Shown here: positions 52,001-62,446 of the stretch, in pieces
How positions within the stretch are numbered: position 1 is the first letter of the stretch
How the letters are laid out: each line of letters begins with the position of its first letter
Origin: Pararhodobacter oceanensis
Lineage (GTDB): Bacteria; Pseudomonadota; Alphaproteobacteria; Rhodobacterales; Rhodobacteraceae
Direction of reading: 5' to 3'
DNA: 64,000 nucleotides
NCBI RefSeq assembly: GCF_003076755.1
Contig: NZ_QDKM01000008.1
Location: 48,647 to 112,646 of the forward strand
Translations under genes and position numbers: made by a program
The notes under the pieces: generated by a model
What the model saw: the letters and a program-made list of their open reading frames with translations, nothing else
Databases searched by the model: none
Told to the model about the DNA's origin: nothing

Positions 52001-53236
52001 ATGCCCCCCAAGCCCGCCCAAGACGACCCCAGACTGCTGGCCACCGACCTCGTGCTGGCGGTGATCGCCGAGGGGCAGATGCTGACGGAATCGGGGCTGG
52101 CCCATATCGACCCCGCCGTGCGTGCCCGCGCCCAGCGCCTTGCCAGCGCCACGCTGCGCAATCTGGGTCGCGCCGATACGGTGATGAAACCCTATCTGCG
52201 CAAGGAACCACCCGTCGCGGTGATGGCCGCGCTGCGCGTTGCAGTGGTCGAGATGCTGGATCAGGGCGCCGCGCCGCACGGTGTGGTCAACGCCACCGTC
52301 ACCGCGCTGAACGCCAGTGGCGCCGCAAAACTGGCGGGGATGGCCAATGCGGTGCTGCGCCGCGCCTCCGAGTATCAGGGCTGGGCGGATCTGCCGGTCC
52401 AGCGCCTGCCCGGCTGGCTGCGCCGCCGTTTGCGCGGGATCTATGGCGAAGATGTGGTCACGGCGATGGAAGCCGCGCATCACGCCGGCGCACCGATTGA
52501 TCTGACGCTGAAATCCGGTGCCAGCGAGGTCCCCGAGGGCGAGACGCTGCCCAACGGTTCCCTGCGCCTACCGCAAGGCGTGCAAGTCAGCGCCCTCCCC
52601 GGTTTCGACGCTGGTCACTGGTGGGTGCAAGACGCCGCCGCCGCCCTTCCCGCGACGCTTTTGGCCGCGCAAGCCGGTGAGCGTATCCTCGATCTTTGCG
52701 CCGCACCCGGCGGCAAGACCATGCAACTGGCGTCCACGGGCGCCGAGGTCACCGCGCTCGATCTCTCCGAGGGGCGGCTCCGGCGTGTGCACCAGAACCT
52801 CGCGCGCACCGGTCTGACTGCCGAAGTGATCTGCGCCGATGCTCTGGAATACCAACCCGACACCCTGTTCGACGCAGTGCTCCTCGATGCGCCCTGCTCG
52901 GCCACCGGCACCATCCGCCGCCACCCCGATCTGCCGTTTGTGCGCAAACCCGCAGACATAGAGCCGCTTTTGACCCTGCAAGCGCAGATGCTCGACCGCG
53001 CGCTCACGCTGCTGAAACCCGGCGGGCGGCTGGTCTATTGCACCTGCTCCTTGCTCCCCGACGAGGGCGAGGCGCAGATCACTGCTGCGCTGGAACGTCA
53101 CCCCGATCTGAGAACCGTTGACCTCCCCGCCCTGCCCTTTGGCCGCGCCACGCCCGAGGGCGGCTGGCGCACCCTGCCGATGGACCTGAAGGGCGGAAAC
53201 GACGGTTTCTATATGGCGCAACTTCGCCGCGACTGA
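52001..53236 (+). CDS. rsmB: 16S rRNA (cytosine-967-C5)-methyltransferase RsmB
   Basis: rRNA methyltransferase of 411 residues with an N-terminal NusB-like RNA-binding domain (RLLATDLVLAVIAEGQMLTES, residues 10-140) and a C-terminal SAM-dependent domain. The SAM site is ILDLCAAPGGKTMQLAS, the first cysteine motif is LDAPCSATGTIRRHPDL and the catalytic cysteine is in VYCTCSLLPDEGE. The final segment DGFYMAQLRR is typical of NOL1/NOP2/Sun proteins. It heads a plus-strand gene string that runs through the heparinase-like gene, purH and lspA. Confidence 0.95.
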   Translation: MPPKPAQDDPRLLATDLVLAVIAEGQMLTESGLAHIDPAVRARAQRLASATLRNLGRADTVMKPYLRKEPPVAVMAALRVAVVEMLDQGAAPHGVVNATVTALNASGAAKLAGMANAVLRRASEYQGWADLPVQRLPGWLRRRLRGIYGEDVVTAMEAAHHAGAPIDLTLKSGASEVPEGETLPNGSLRLPQGVQVSALPGFDAGHWWVQDAAAALPATLLAAQAGERILDLCAAPGGKTMQLASTGAEVTALDLSEGRLRRVHQNLARTGLTAEVICADALEYQPDTLFDAVLLDAPCSATGTIRRHPDLPFVRKPADIEPLLTLQAQMLDRALTLLKPGGRLVYCTCSLLPDEGEAQITAALERHPDLRTVDLPALPFGRATPEGGWRTLPMDLKGGNDGFYMAQLRRD

Positions 53237-53304
53237 CGCAGGTGGGATGACAGCGCCACCGCTTGGCGTTATCCCTTGCAGCCGAGGCGACATAAAACAC
53301 GGGC

Positions 53305-55065
53305 ATGAGCATGACGCAGGGCTGGACAGCGCGCAAACGGCGGTGGGGCAATCGCCTTGCGGCGCGTGCTGCGCGTTCGGCACCGGCAGCGGGCGGCTTT
53401 GTCTCGATGCCCGAGCCGCGCACAGTCGGCCATTTCGCTCGCGGCAAACAGCTCTCGGCGGGGAATTTCCTGCTCGCCGGCCATATGGTCGAAACCCATG
53501 AACCTTGGGATATCGACCCGCCATCAAGCGGTTTCACCAATGAATTGCACGGGTTTGCATGGCTCGACCATATGGCCGCCTGCGGCGATCGCGGCGCGCG
53601 GCTGGCGGCGCAGGGCTGGGTGTTTGACTGGATCGAGCGCTTTGGCATGGGCGAAGGGCCGGGCTGGGAGCCGGATCTCACCGGTCGCCGGATGTTGCGC
53701 TGGATCCAGCACGCGCTGTTCCTGACCTCGGCCCGCGACGGCGACGACAACCGCCCGTTCTTTGCCGCCTTGGGCCGCCAGACCAAATTCCTGTCGAAAC
53801 GCTGGAAAGCCGCCGCCCCGGGATTGCCGCGTTTCGAGGCGCTGACCGGCCTTTTGTATGCCGCACTCTCGCTGCTCGAGATGGAGCGCCACCGCAAACC
53901 CGCGACCGAGGCGCTGGCCTTGGCCTGCGCCCGCGATATCGGCGCAGACGGCGGCATCCACAGCCGCAACCCCGAAGACCTGCTCGAGGTTCTGACCCTG
54001 CTGGTCTGGGCGCAACTGGCCCTGCGCGACGCCGAACTTGCGGTGCCGCCCGAGATCGGTGCCGCCATCGCCCGCATCGCCCCCTGCCTGCGGGTGCTGC
54101 GCCATGCCGACGGCGGGCTGGCGCGGTTCCACGGCGGCGGGCGCGGGCTGGAGGGCCGTCTGGAATACGCGCTCTCGGCGGCCGAGGTGCCGGTGACCCC
54201 ACGCGCCCCCGAGGCGATGGGCTATGCGCGGCTCGAAGGCGGGCGCACCTCGCTGATTGTCGACACCGCACTGCCCCCCGCCGGCGCCTCGGCCCATGCC
54301 GCCCATGCCTCGATGCTGGCGTTTGAGCTGACCTCGAACCGCCGCCCGTTGATCGTCAACTCGGGCTCGGGCCTGCCCTTCGGGCCGGAGTGGGAGAAGG
54401 CCGGACGCGCCACCAACTCGCATTCCACCCTGTCGATCGACGGCTATTCCTCGGCCCGTTTTGGCAAGGCCTCGCGCCCCGAGGATGGCGGCGCGCCGCT
54501 CATGGACGGGCCGAAACTGGTCACCCTGAACCGCTCTGACGAGCGCGATGGCGCGTCGCTGCTGCTGAGCCATGACGGCTATGTCGCGACCCACGGGCTG
54601 ACCCATGTGCGCAACCTTGATCTGGGCCATGACGGGCGCGTGCTCTTGGGTGAGGATATCCTCGTCGCCCGCGATCCGGCGCATGTCAAACAGCTCAACC
54701 AGCTACTCGACGCGGGCAAGCTGCGCGGCATCAGCTATGCGCTGCGCTTCCATCTGCACCCCGAGGTTGACCCCTCGCTGGATATGAACGGCACTGCGGT
54801 CTCGGTGGCGCTGCCCTCGGGCGAGATCTGGGTATTCCGCTTTGACGGGCCGGGGCGAATGTCTCTGGAGCCTTCGGTCTACCTTGAGCGCGGCCGTCTG
54901 GCGCCGCGCCCGTGTCAGCAAATCATCATCCGCGCGGCAATTTTGGACGAGTCGAGCCAGATCAACTGGACACTGGCCAAGGCGCAGGATACCCCGCTGG
55001 CGATCCGTGACATTGGCCGCGATGATGATCTGGCCCTGCCACGTAATGTGATTGCCACGGACTGA
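53305..55065 (+). CDS. Heparinase II/III family protein
   Basis: A 586-residue protein with an N-terminal alpha/alpha-toroid region ([62 protein letters not shown]) and a C-terminal beta-sandwich heparinase_II_III domain ([37 protein letters not shown] and [18 protein letters not shown], with the His in NSHSTL). No signal peptide is visible, unlike secreted polysaccharide lyases. It is probably a cytoplasmic or peripheral lyase on an acidic polysaccharide, but the substrate is unknown. It stands between rsmB and purH; the next gene starts 34 bases after. Confidence 0.87.
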   Translation: MSMTQGWTARKRRWGNRLAARAARSAPAAGGFVSMPEPRTVGHFARGKQLSAGNFLLAGHMVETHEPWDIDPPSSGFTNELHGFAWLDHMAACGDRGARLAAQGWVFDWIERFGMGEGPGWEPDLTGRRMLRWIQHALFLTSARDGDDNRPFFAALGRQTKFLSKRWKAAAPGLPRFEALTGLLYAALSLLEMERHRKPATEALALACARDIGADGGIHSRNPEDLLEVLTLLVWAQLALRDAELAVPPEIGAAIARIAPCLRVLRHADGGLARFHGGGRGLEGRLEYALSAAEVPVTPRAPEAMGYARLEGGRTSLIVDTALPPAGASAHAAHASMLAFELTSNRRPLIVNSGSGLPFGPEWEKAGRATNSHSTLSIDGYSSARFGKASRPEDGGAPLMDGPKLVTLNRSDERDGASLLLSHDGYVATHGLTHVRNLDLGHDGRVLLGEDILVARDPAHVKQLNQLLDAGKLRGISYALRFHLHPEVDPSLDMNGTAVSVALPSGEIWVFRFDGPGRMSLEPSVYLERGRLAPRPCQQIIIRAAILDESSQINWTLAKAQDTPLAIRDIGRDDDLALPRNVIATD

Positions 55066-55099
55066 AAGCCGCCCCAAGGACCGCCCAAGGAACCCCGCC

Positions 55100-56683
55100 A
55101 TGACCAACCTCGCCCCCCTCAAACGCGCTTTGCTGTCGGTCTCCGACAAAACCGGATTGATCGAATTGGGGCAGGCACTAGCCGCGCGCGGCGTCGATCT
55201 GGTCTCGACCGGTGGCACCGCCAAAGCGCTGCGCGACGCGGGGCTGAGCGTGCGCGATGTCTCCGAGCTGACCGGTTTCCCCGAGATGATGGACGGGCGG
55301 GTCAAAACCCTGCACCCGATGGTCCACGGCGGGCTTTTGGCGTTGCGCGATGATGCGGGCCACACGGCGGCAATGAGCGACCACGGGATCGAGGCGATCG
55401 ACCTCTTGGTGGTCAACCTCTATCCCTTCGAGGCCACGGTGGCGCGCGGCGCGGGCTATGATGAAACCATTGAAAATATCGACATCGGCGGCCCCGCGAT
55501 GATCCGTGCCGCCGCTAAGAACCACGGCTTTGTCTCGGTGGTCACCGACCCCGAGGATTACGCCGCTCTCCTCGCTGAACTCGACGCCAACGCCGGCCAA
55601 ACCACGCTGCACTTCCGCCAGACGCTGGCACAGACCGCCTATGCGCGCACCGGCGCCTATGACGCGGCGGTCAGCACTTGGATGGCGGGCGCCATCGGGC
55701 AGGACACCCCGCGCCGCCGCGTCTTTGCCGGCACCTTGGCGCAGGGGCTGCGCTACGGCGAGAACCCGCACCAGTCGGCGGCCTTCTACACCGATGGCTC
55801 AAACCGCGCCGGTGTCGCCACGGCAACCCAGCTTCAGGGCAAGGAATTGTCGTATAACAATATCAACGACACCGATGCCGCCTTTGAACTGGTCTCGGAA
55901 TTCGACCCCGCCAATGGCTCCGCCTGCGCGATCATCAAACATGCCAACCCTTGCGGTGTGGCGCTCGGCACGTCGCTGAAAGACGCCTACCAGCGCGCCT
56001 TTGACTGCGACCGCACCTCGGCATTCGGCGGGATTATCGCGCTCAATCAACCACTTGACCGCGCGACCGCCGAAGAGATCGTGAAGATCTTCACCGAGGT
56101 GGTGATCGCACCGGGCGCCGATGACGACGCCATCGAGGTCTTCGCCACCAAGAAAAACCTGCGCCTTCTGATCACCGACGGGCTGGCCGATCCCGCAGCG
56201 GATATCACCTCGGTGCGGCAGGTCGCAGGCGGGTTTTTGGTGCAAGACAAGGACAATGGCCGCGTCGATGATCTGAAAACCGCCACCAAACTGGCCCCGT
56301 CTGAGGCGCAACTCGCCGATATGCGCTTTGCTTGGACCGTCGCCAAACACGTCAAATCCAACGCCATCGTCTATGTCAAAGACGGCGCCACCGTGGGCGT
56401 CGGCGCGGGCCAGATGAGCCGCCTCGACTCAGCCCTGATCGCCGCCAAAAAGGCCGAGCGTATGGCCGAAGCCCTCGGCCTGCCCGAACCTCTGACCAAA
56501 GGCTCGGTGGTCGCCTCCGACGCTTTCTTCCCCTTTGCCGACGGGCTGATGGAAGCGGCGGGCGCGGGTGCGGTCGCGGTGATCCAGCCCGGCGGTTCGA
56601 TGCGCGACGATGAGGTGATCGCCGCCGCCGATGAGGCAGGCCTCGCGATGGTGTTCACCGGCATGCGCCATTTCAAACACTGA
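55100..56683 (+). CDS. purH: Bifunctional AICAR formyltransferase / IMP cyclohydrolase
   Basis: Last two steps of de novo IMP synthesis, 527 residues from ATG 55100 (AAGGAAC upstream). The N-terminal MGS-like cyclohydrolase domain includes [36 protein letters not shown] and [25 protein letters not shown]. The C-terminal formyltransferase domain includes [37 protein letters not shown] and [11 protein letters not shown], and ends in [32 protein letters not shown]. An earlier frame start overlaps the heparinase gene. One base separates its stop from lspA. Confidence 0.98.
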   Translation: MTNLAPLKRALLSVSDKTGLIELGQALAARGVDLVSTGGTAKALRDAGLSVRDVSELTGFPEMMDGRVKTLHPMVHGGLLALRDDAGHTAAMSDHGIEAIDLLVVNLYPFEATVARGAGYDETIENIDIGGPAMIRAAAKNHGFVSVVTDPEDYAALLAELDANAGQTTLHFRQTLAQTAYARTGAYDAAVSTWMAGAIGQDTPRRRVFAGTLAQGLRYGENPHQSAAFYTDGSNRAGVATATQLQGKELSYNNINDTDAAFELVSEFDPANGSACAIIKHANPCGVALGTSLKDAYQRAFDCDRTSAFGGIIALNQPLDRATAEEIVKIFTEVVIAPGADDDAIEVFATKKNLRLLITDGLADPAADITSVRQVAGGFLVQDKDNGRVDDLKTATKLAPSEAQLADMRFAWTVAKHVKSNAIVYVKDGATVGVGAGQMSRLDSALIAAKKAERMAEALGLPEPLTKGSVVASDAFFPFADGLMEAAGAGAVAVIQPGGSMRDDEVIAAADEAGLAMVFTGMRHFKH

Positions 56684-56684
56684 C

Positions 56685-57176
56685 ATGCGCATCGCCACCA
56701 TCACCACGTTGATCATTCTGGCGCTGGACCAAGCGCTCAAATGGGCGGTCGTCGTCGGGCTCAACCTGCGCGAGGTGATGTATATCGAGGTGCTGCCTCC
56801 CTACCTCAACCTCACCATGGCATGGAACAGAGGCGTCAACTTCGGCCTCTTTGCTGCCGATTCCGTCTGGCTGCGGGTGGCACTGGTGGCGCTGGCGCTC
56901 ATCGTCACCGGCTGGGTCTGGTTCTGGGTGCGCCGCGAAGGCGCGCGGCCCTTGATGCAACTGGCGCTCGGCTTTCTGGCTGGCGGCGCCTTGGGCAATG
57001 CCATCGACCGTATCACATGGGGCGCGGTGGCGGATTTCCTCAACGTCACCTGCTGCGGCTGGGTCAACCCTTGGGCGTTCAATGTCGCTGATATCGCGAT
57101 ATTTATCGGCGCCTTTGGGCTTATCCTTGCCTCGGGCGACAAAACCCCCCGTGACGATCGGTCGGGGTTGCGCTAA
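56685..57176 (+). CDS. lspA: Lipoprotein signal peptidase (signal peptidase II)
   Basis: Inner-membrane aspartic protease of 163 residues that removes lipoprotein signal peptides. Four hydrophobic helices are visible. The conserved NRGVNFGL, the first catalytic Asp region [20 protein letters not shown] and the second [16 protein letters not shown] match LspA. ATG 56685 begins one base after the purH stop. It supplies the maturation step for lipoproteins such as the DUF3035 product directly downstream and the transglycosylase lipoprotein elsewhere in the window. Confidence 0.96.
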   Translation: MRIATITTLIILALDQALKWAVVVGLNLREVMYIEVLPPYLNLTMAWNRGVNFGLFAADSVWLRVALVALALIVTGWVWFWVRREGARPLMQLALGFLAGGALGNAIDRITWGAVADFLNVTCCGWVNPWAFNVADIAIFIGAFGLILASGDKTPRDDRSGLR

Positions 57177-57211
57177 ACACGGGGGCAAGCTCTGACCTAT
57201 CGGGACCCGGG

Positions 57212-57739
57212 ATGACGATTTTTCGACTCTGTGCCTTTGCCCTGCTCACCATCTTGGCCCTCACCGCCTGTTCGCGCAGCGGCGAAGGACCGTTCCTGAT
57301 GAATGCCGCCTCGCCCGGCGATTCGCCCGATGAATTCTCCATCGTGCCGACCGCGCCGCTTGAGGCACCGCCCAATTTCAGCGAGTTGCCGACCCCGACA
57401 CCCGGTGGCAGCAACCGCGTTGACCCCGACGCCCGCGCACTGGCCGTGGCCGCCCTTGGCGGGCGCGTCTCGGCCGAGGCTGGCGGCATCCCCGCCGCTG
57501 ACGCCGGTCTCGTGCGTTATGCCGCGCGCGCAGGCTCCACCGAGGATATCCGCGCCACGCTCGCCGCCGAGGACCTGCAATTCCGCCGCAACAACAGCCC
57601 GCGGGTGCTGGAGCGGATGTTCAACACCAATGTCTACCGCCAAGCCTATGCCGAGCAGATCCTCGATCCGCAGGAAGAGCTACGCCGCTGGCGGGAACGC
57701 GGTGTGCGCACCCCTTCGGCGCCGCCTCCGGGACGCTAA
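57212..57739 (+). CDS. DUF3035 lipoprotein
   Basis: A 175-residue exported lipoprotein with signal peptide and lipobox ALLTILALTACS (acylated Cys20). The mature part begins with a Pro-rich segment (EFSIVPTAPLEAPPNFSELPTPTPGGSNRVDP), then AALGG and RRNNSPRVLERMFNTNVYRQAYAEQILDPQEEL, which is the DUF3035 signature. The family is of unknown function and, as I know it, mainly found in Rhodobacterales-like bacteria. It follows lspA by 35 bases. The Arg-rich tail (RRWRERGVRTPSAPPPGR) is likely disordered. Confidence 0.88.
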   Translation: MTIFRLCAFALLTILALTACSRSGEGPFLMNAASPGDSPDEFSIVPTAPLEAPPNFSELPTPTPGGSNRVDPDARALAVAALGGRVSAEAGGIPAADAGLVRYAARAGSTEDIRATLAAEDLQFRRNNSPRVLERMFNTNVYRQAYAEQILDPQEELRRWRERGVRTPSAPPPGR

Positions 57740-57865
57740 GCGCCGGGCCACAACCGCCAAAACCAGAGCGAAACACAACGCGGCAATCACAAGCGCGCCA
57801 TAACCGCTTGTCGTTGCCGTGCATCGCGGTAAACCTGCTACAGTCATAGACTGGAGCCCGCCGCC

Positions 57866-59200
57866 ATGATCCATCCCCTTCGCCTCTTTGCCTCTGCGCT
57901 CACTTTGGTCGCATTCGGACTGCTGCCCGCGCTGGCCGAAGAGCCGCAGATGTTCACCCTCGACAACGGTATGGAGGTGGTGGTGATCGAGGATCACCGC
58001 GCGCCGGTGGTGGTGCATATGGTCTGGTATCGCGTCGGCGCTGCGGATGATCCCGCCGGTCAATCGGGCATCGCGCATTACCTTGAGCACCTGATGTTCA
58101 AAGCCACCGAGACCATGGAAGAGGGCGAATTCTCGCAGGTGGTTGAGGCCAATGGCGGGCGCGACAACGCCTTCACCTCATGGGATTATACCGCCTATCA
58201 TCAACGGGTTGCCGCCGACCGGCTGGGTCTTATGATGCAGATGGAGGCCGACCGGATGGTCAATCTGCGCCTCGACCGCTCATCATGGCGGCCCGAGCGT
58301 GACGTGATCCTGCGCGAGCGCGGCCAGACGCTGGAAAGCAATCCGCACCGCCAGTTCAGCGAGCAATTGCGCGCAGCGCTGTTTCAAAACCATCCCTACG
58401 GGCGCCCGATCATCGGCTGGCGGCATGAGATGGAAGAGCTAACCGGCGAGATCGCCACCGAGTTCTACCGCCGCTTCTATGCGCCCAATAACGCCATTCT
58501 GATCGTCGCCGGTGATGTCGAGGCCGAAGAGGCGCTGGCGCTGGCCAATGAGCATTACGGGCCGATCCCCGCCGCCGTTGAAACACCGGAACGCATCCGC
58601 GCCACCGAGCCGCCGCATTTGGCCGAACGCCGCGTGATCATGCATGACGAACGGGTCAGCAACCCCTATGTCAGCCGCCAATATCTGGCGCCGATCCGCC
58701 GCTCGGGCGACCAATCCGAGGCCGCCGCCTATCAGGTGCTTGCGGTGCTCTTGGGCGGCAGCTCACAAACCTCGGTGCTGGAACGCAGCCTGACCTATGA
58801 TCAGGAAATCGCCCTGACCGCTTGGGCCGGATATAACGGCGACGGGCTCGACAATGGCACCTTTTCGCTGGGGGTGATGCCGGTGCCCGGTGTCTCCCTG
58901 CAAGACGCCGAGGATGCGCTTGACGCGGTGCTGGCGGATTTCATTGAAAACGGCGTCGATGACGCGCAGTTCGAGCGCGTGCAGATGCAGATCCGCGCCG
59001 AGGCGATCTATCAGCAAGACGACGCCCGACGCCGCGCCAATGCCATCGGTTCGGACCTCGCGGTGGGGCTGACGCTGGCGGACAGTCTCGACTGGATCAA
59101 TGTGCTGCAAGCGGTCACGCCTGAGGATGTTATCAATGCTGCACGCAGTCTCGACCGCCGCTCTTCGGTGACCGGCTGGCTGATGGGAGAAGACGCATGA
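57866..59200 (+). CDS. M16-family zinc peptidase (active subunit-like)
   Basis: A 444-residue secreted metallopeptidase. The signal peptide is LRLFASALTLVAFGLLPALA. The inverted zinc motif HxxEH appears as IAHYLEHLMFKAT (about residues 71-75), with a downstream Glu as third ligand in the VVEANGGRDNAFTSWDYTAYHQRV region. The rest has the two-lobe M16 fold. The last codons overlap the next M16 gene by 4 bases. The pair likely acts together as a periplasmic heterodimer, as known for other M16 A/B pairs. Substrate unknown. Confidence 0.92.
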   Translation: MIHPLRLFASALTLVAFGLLPALAEEPQMFTLDNGMEVVVIEDHRAPVVVHMVWYRVGAADDPAGQSGIAHYLEHLMFKATETMEEGEFSQVVEANGGRDNAFTSWDYTAYHQRVAADRLGLMMQMEADRMVNLRLDRSSWRPERDVILRERGQTLESNPHRQFSEQLRAALFQNHPYGRPIIGWRHEMEELTGEIATEFYRRFYAPNNAILIVAGDVEAEEALALANEHYGPIPAAVETPERIRATEPPHLAERRVIMHDERVSNPYVSRQYLAPIRRSGDQSEAAAYQVLAVLLGGSSQTSVLERSLTYDQEIALTAWAGYNGDGLDNGTFSLGVMPVPGVSLQDAEDALDAVLADFIENGVDDAQFERVQMQIRAEAIYQQDDARRRANAIGSDLAVGLTLADSLDWINVLQAVTPEDVINAARSLDRRSSVTGWLMGEDA

Positions 59201-60513
59201 TTCGCCTGATTTACACCGCCGCGCTCGCGCTGATGCTCACCGGCCCGATCGCCACGCCCTTGGCTGCCGCCGTCGATATCACGCCGGTCACCTCGCCCTC
59301 GGGGCATGAGGCCTGGCTGGTCGAGGAGCACTCGATCCCCTTTGTCTCGATTGAGGTAATTTTCACCGGCGGCGCCTCGATTGATCCCGAGGGCCAGTCC
59401 GGCGCGGTCTCGCTGATGACCGCCTTGCTCAATGAGGGCGCGGGCGATCTGAACGCGCAAGACTACGCCGCGGCGCTCGAAGCGCTGGCCGGGAGCGTCA
59501 GTTTCACCGCCGGTCGTGACAGTGTCTCGATGTCGATCCGCGCGCTCAGCGAGAACCGCGATCAGGTCATTGATCTGGCGATTCTCGCTCTCACCGACCC
59601 GCATTTCGAGTCGCAAAGCCTTGAGCGGGTGCGCGGCCAGATGGTCGCCTCGCTGGAATCCGACGCGCGCGATCCCAACACCATCGCGCAGCATAATTTC
59701 GCCGCCTTGGGCTATGCCGGTCACCCCTATGCGCGGCCCAGCGACGGCACCGCCGATTCCGTCGCCGCGCTCTCGCTCGACGCGATCCTGCACGCCCATC
59801 AGACCGCCTTCACCAGCGATCTGGCCTATGTCGGCGCAGCGGGGGATATCACCGCCGCCGAACTGGGCGCGATCACCGACCGCATCCTTGACCAACTGCC
59901 GCAATCCACCGCCACATTGCCCGAATATCAAGCCTTTGACGCCGAGCCGGGGATCACCGTGATCGACTTCCCCGGCCCGCAATCGGTGATCCAGTTCGGC
60001 CATGCGGGCATGCATTACGACGATGATGATTTCATGGCCGCCTATCTGATCAACACCGTCTTCGGTGGCGGCGGGTTCAGCTCGCGGTTGATGACCCAAC
60101 TCCGCGAGGAACGCGGGCTGACCTACGGCATCTATACCTCGCTGGCCTCGTCGCGCTTTGGCGACAGCTATGTCGGGCGCTTCTCCACCGCCAATGCCAG
60201 CGCCGCCGAAGCGATTGAACTGGTCCGCGCGCAGTATGAATGGCTGGCGAATGGCGGCATTACGCAAGAGGATCTGGACCGCGCGCAAACCTATCTGACC
60301 GGCGCCTATGCGCTGCGATTTGACGGCAACGCCTCGATCGCCAACATCATGGCGTCGATGCAGTTTCAGGACTATCCACTCGACTATGTGAACATCCGCA
60401 ACGATCTGGTGCGCGCGGTTACGCTCGAGGATATCCAGCGCGTTGCCGCCCGTCTGGCACAGCCCGAAGCGCTGCATTTTGTCGTCGTCGGACAGCCCGA
60501 AGGGCTTGAGTGA
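59197..60513 (+). CDS. M16-family peptidase-like protein (inactive partner subunit)
   Basis: A 438-residue secreted M16 protein, translationally coupled to the active subunit. The signal peptide is LIYTAALALMLTGPIATPLAAA. The zinc motif is absent: the equivalent segment reads GQSGAVSLMTALLNEGAGDL, with no HxxEH. The C-terminal arginine-tyrosine region, TQLREERGLTYGIYTSLASSRFGDSYVGRF, is preserved and is the substrate-binding part in M16B subunits. This active/inactive division matches other M16 pairs, such as those related to mitochondrial processing peptidase. Confidence 0.92.
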   Translation: MIRLIYTAALALMLTGPIATPLAAAVDITPVTSPSGHEAWLVEEHSIPFVSIEVIFTGGASIDPEGQSGAVSLMTALLNEGAGDLNAQDYAAALEALAGSVSFTAGRDSVSMSIRALSENRDQVIDLAILALTDPHFESQSLERVRGQMVASLESDARDPNTIAQHNFAALGYAGHPYARPSDGTADSVAALSLDAILHAHQTAFTSDLAYVGAAGDITAAELGAITDRILDQLPQSTATLPEYQAFDAEPGITVIDFPGPQSVIQFGHAGMHYDDDDFMAAYLINTVFGGGGFSSRLMTQLREERGLTYGIYTSLASSRFGDSYVGRFSTANASAAEAIELVRAQYEWLANGGITQEDLDRAQTYLTGAYALRFDGNASIANIMASMQFQDYPLDYVNIRNDLVRAVTLEDIQRVAARLAQPEALHFVVVGQPEGLE

Positions 60514-60525
60514 CCGCTTTAATCC

Positions 60526-60570
60526 GGGCGGGTGACATGCTATTCCTAGTGGCATGCATGCCACCCGCCC
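60526..60570 (+). promoter_or_regulatory. Hairpin enclosing the mutL start codon
   Basis: GGGCGGGTG (60526-60534) pairs with CACCCGCCC (60562-60570), and after one mismatch CATGC (60536-60540) pairs with GCATG (60556-60560). The mutL ATG (60554-60556) sits at the top of this structure. Bases 60549-60564 are also a perfect 16-bp palindrome, GTGGCATGCATGCCAC. No T-run follows. No clear Shine-Dalgarno sequence is visible. Confidence 0.55.
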
Positions 60571-62446
60571 CAAGATAAGCCAAACCCGCGCTCTGATTCG
60601 CCAATTGGACGAAAGCGCCGCCAACCGCATCGCGGCGGGTGAGGTCGTCGAGCGTCCAGCCTCGGCAGTCAAGGAACTGGTCGAGAATGCAATCGACGCC
60701 GGCGCCACGCGCATCCGCGTCGATTATGCAGGCGGCGGCAAGACATTGATCCGCGTTACCGATGACGGCTGCGGCATGAGCGCCGAGGATTTGCCGCTGG
60801 CGATGAGCCGCCATGCGACCTCAAAAATCGACGGCTCGGACCTGTTGAACATCCACACCTTCGGCTTTCGCGGCGAGGCGCTGCCGTCCTTGGGCGCGGT
60901 CGGACGGCTCAGCATCTCCAGCCGCACCGAATCGGGCGATGGCGCGCAGATCGCAGTGACCGCAGGGCGGATGGAGGGCGTCCGGCCAGCGGGTTTGAAT
61001 GCGGGCACGGTGGTCGAATTGCGCGACCTGTTCTTCGCTACCCCCGCGCGGCTCAAATTCATGCGCACCGACCGCGCCGAGGCGCTGGCGATTGCCGATG
61101 TGCTGCGCCGTCTGGCGATGGCCGAACCCTTTGTCGGCTTCAGCCTGACCGACCTCGACACCGGTCGCGCGGTGCTCAGTCTCGACAGCGAGCAGGGCGA
61201 ATTATTCGACGCGCTCGAGGCCCGTCTGGCGCAGATCATGGGCCGTGAGTTCACCGACAATTCGCTGCGGCTCGACACCGAGCGCGAGGGCGTGCAGCTA
61301 ACCGGCTATGCCGCCCTGCCGACCTATTCGCGCGGCTCCTCGGTGGCACAATATCTCTTCGTCAACGGCCGTCCGGTGCGTGACAAGATGCTGCACGGCG
61401 CGCTGCGTGCGGCCTATTCCGACGTTCTGCCGCGCGACCGCCACCCCGCCGCCGCGCTGTTCTTGGATTGCGATCCGGAACTCGTCGACGTCAACGTGCA
61501 TCCCGCCAAAGCCGAGGTGCGGTTTCGCGATCCGGGCATTGTGCGCGGGCTTTTGGTCTCGGGCATCCGCCACGCGCTGGCCGAGGCCGGTCACCGCGCT
61601 TCGGGCACCGTCGCCGCCGCGACCCTCGGCGCGATGCGCCCCGAACCCTCGGGTCCGCGCATCTGGCAGATGGATTACGCCAGCCGCCCCAGCTTTAATT
61701 CCGTGCAAAGCGCCTATGCCGCGCAGGCGCCACAAGCCCCGACCGGCGAGCCCCCGCACCATGACGCCGACGGGGTGATCGAGCCGCAGGGCTTCGCCGA
61801 TGCGCAAACCCCCTTTGGTGCCCCCGCCCCCTATGCGCGGATCGAGCCCGAAAGCGGCCCGACCGAGGCGCCTTTGGGTGCCGCGCGCGCGCAGGTGCAT
61901 GAGAATTACATCATCGCCCAGACCGCCGACGGGATCGTGATTGTCGACCAACACGCCGCCCATGAACGGCTGGTCTATGAGCGCCTCAAACGCCAGATCG
62001 CGCAATCCGGCGTCAAATCACAGGCGCTACTGATCCCCGAGATCGTGCCGCTCTCCGCCGCCGATGCCCAGCGCCTGTTGGATCACGCCGAGGCGCTCGC
62101 TGACCTTGGCCTGATGATCGAAGCCTTTGGCGGCGACGCGGTCGCGGTGCGCGAAACCCCCGCTGAACTTGGCACCGTGGATGCGCGCAAACTGGTGCTC
62201 GATATCCTCGATGAACTCGCCGATCAGGGCGATTCGGGCACGCTGGCCTCGCGCATTGACGCGGTGCTCAGCCGGATCGCCTGCCACGGTTCGATCCGCT
62301 CGGGCCGGCAAATGCGCGGCGAGGAAATGAACGCATTGCTGCGCGAAATGGAGGTCACGCCGCTTTCGGGCCAATGCAACCACGGGCGGCCCACCTATGT
62401 CGAACTCAAACTCAGCGACATTGAAAAGCTGTTCGGGCGGCGATGA
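60554..62446 (+). CDS. mutL: DNA mismatch repair endonuclease MutL
   Basis: Mismatch-repair matchmaker of 630 residues. The GHKL ATPase domain has [40 protein letters not shown] and [13 protein letters not shown]. The C-terminal domain has the endonuclease motif [12 protein letters not shown] (DQHA-x2-E-x4-E) together with ACHGSIRSG and [11 protein letters not shown], so it is predicted to nick DNA, as in bacteria without MutH. A Pro-rich linker separates the domains (about residues 370-440). The start at 60554 is the only in-frame ATG before the conserved region; it lies in a hairpin. The stop overlaps rmuC by 4 bases. Confidence 0.97.
   Translation: MHATRPKISQTRALIRQLDESAANRIAAGEVVERPASAVKELVENAIDAGATRIRVDYAGGGKTLIRVTDDGCGMSAEDLPLAMSRHATSKIDGSDLLNIHTFGFRGEALPSLGAVGRLSISSRTESGDGAQIAVTAGRMEGVRPAGLNAGTVVELRDLFFATPARLKFMRTDRAEALAIADVLRRLAMAEPFVGFSLTDLDTGRAVLSLDSEQGELFDALEARLAQIMGREFTDNSLRLDTEREGVQLTGYAALPTYSRGSSVAQYLFVNGRPVRDKMLHGALRAAYSDVLPRDRHPAAALFLDCDPELVDVNVHPAKAEVRFRDPGIVRGLLVSGIRHALAEAGHRASGTVAAATLGAMRPEPSGPRIWQMDYASRPSFNSVQSAYAAQAPQAPTGEPPHHDADGVIEPQGFADAQTPFGAPAPYARIEPESGPTEAPLGAARAQVHENYIIAQTADGIVIVDQHAAHERLVYERLKRQIAQSGVKSQALLIPEIVPLSAADAQRLLDHAEALADLGLMIEAFGGDAVAVRETPAELGTVDARKLVLDILDELADQGDSGTLASRIDAVLSRIACHGSIRSGRQMRGEEMNALLREMEVTPLSGQCNHGRPTYVELKLSDIEKLFGRR

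Noticed and set aside
59011..60714. 567-codon minus-strand frame over the M16 genes and the mutL start
   Set aside because: Shadow frame with no motifs, spanning two genes and an intergenic hairpin.
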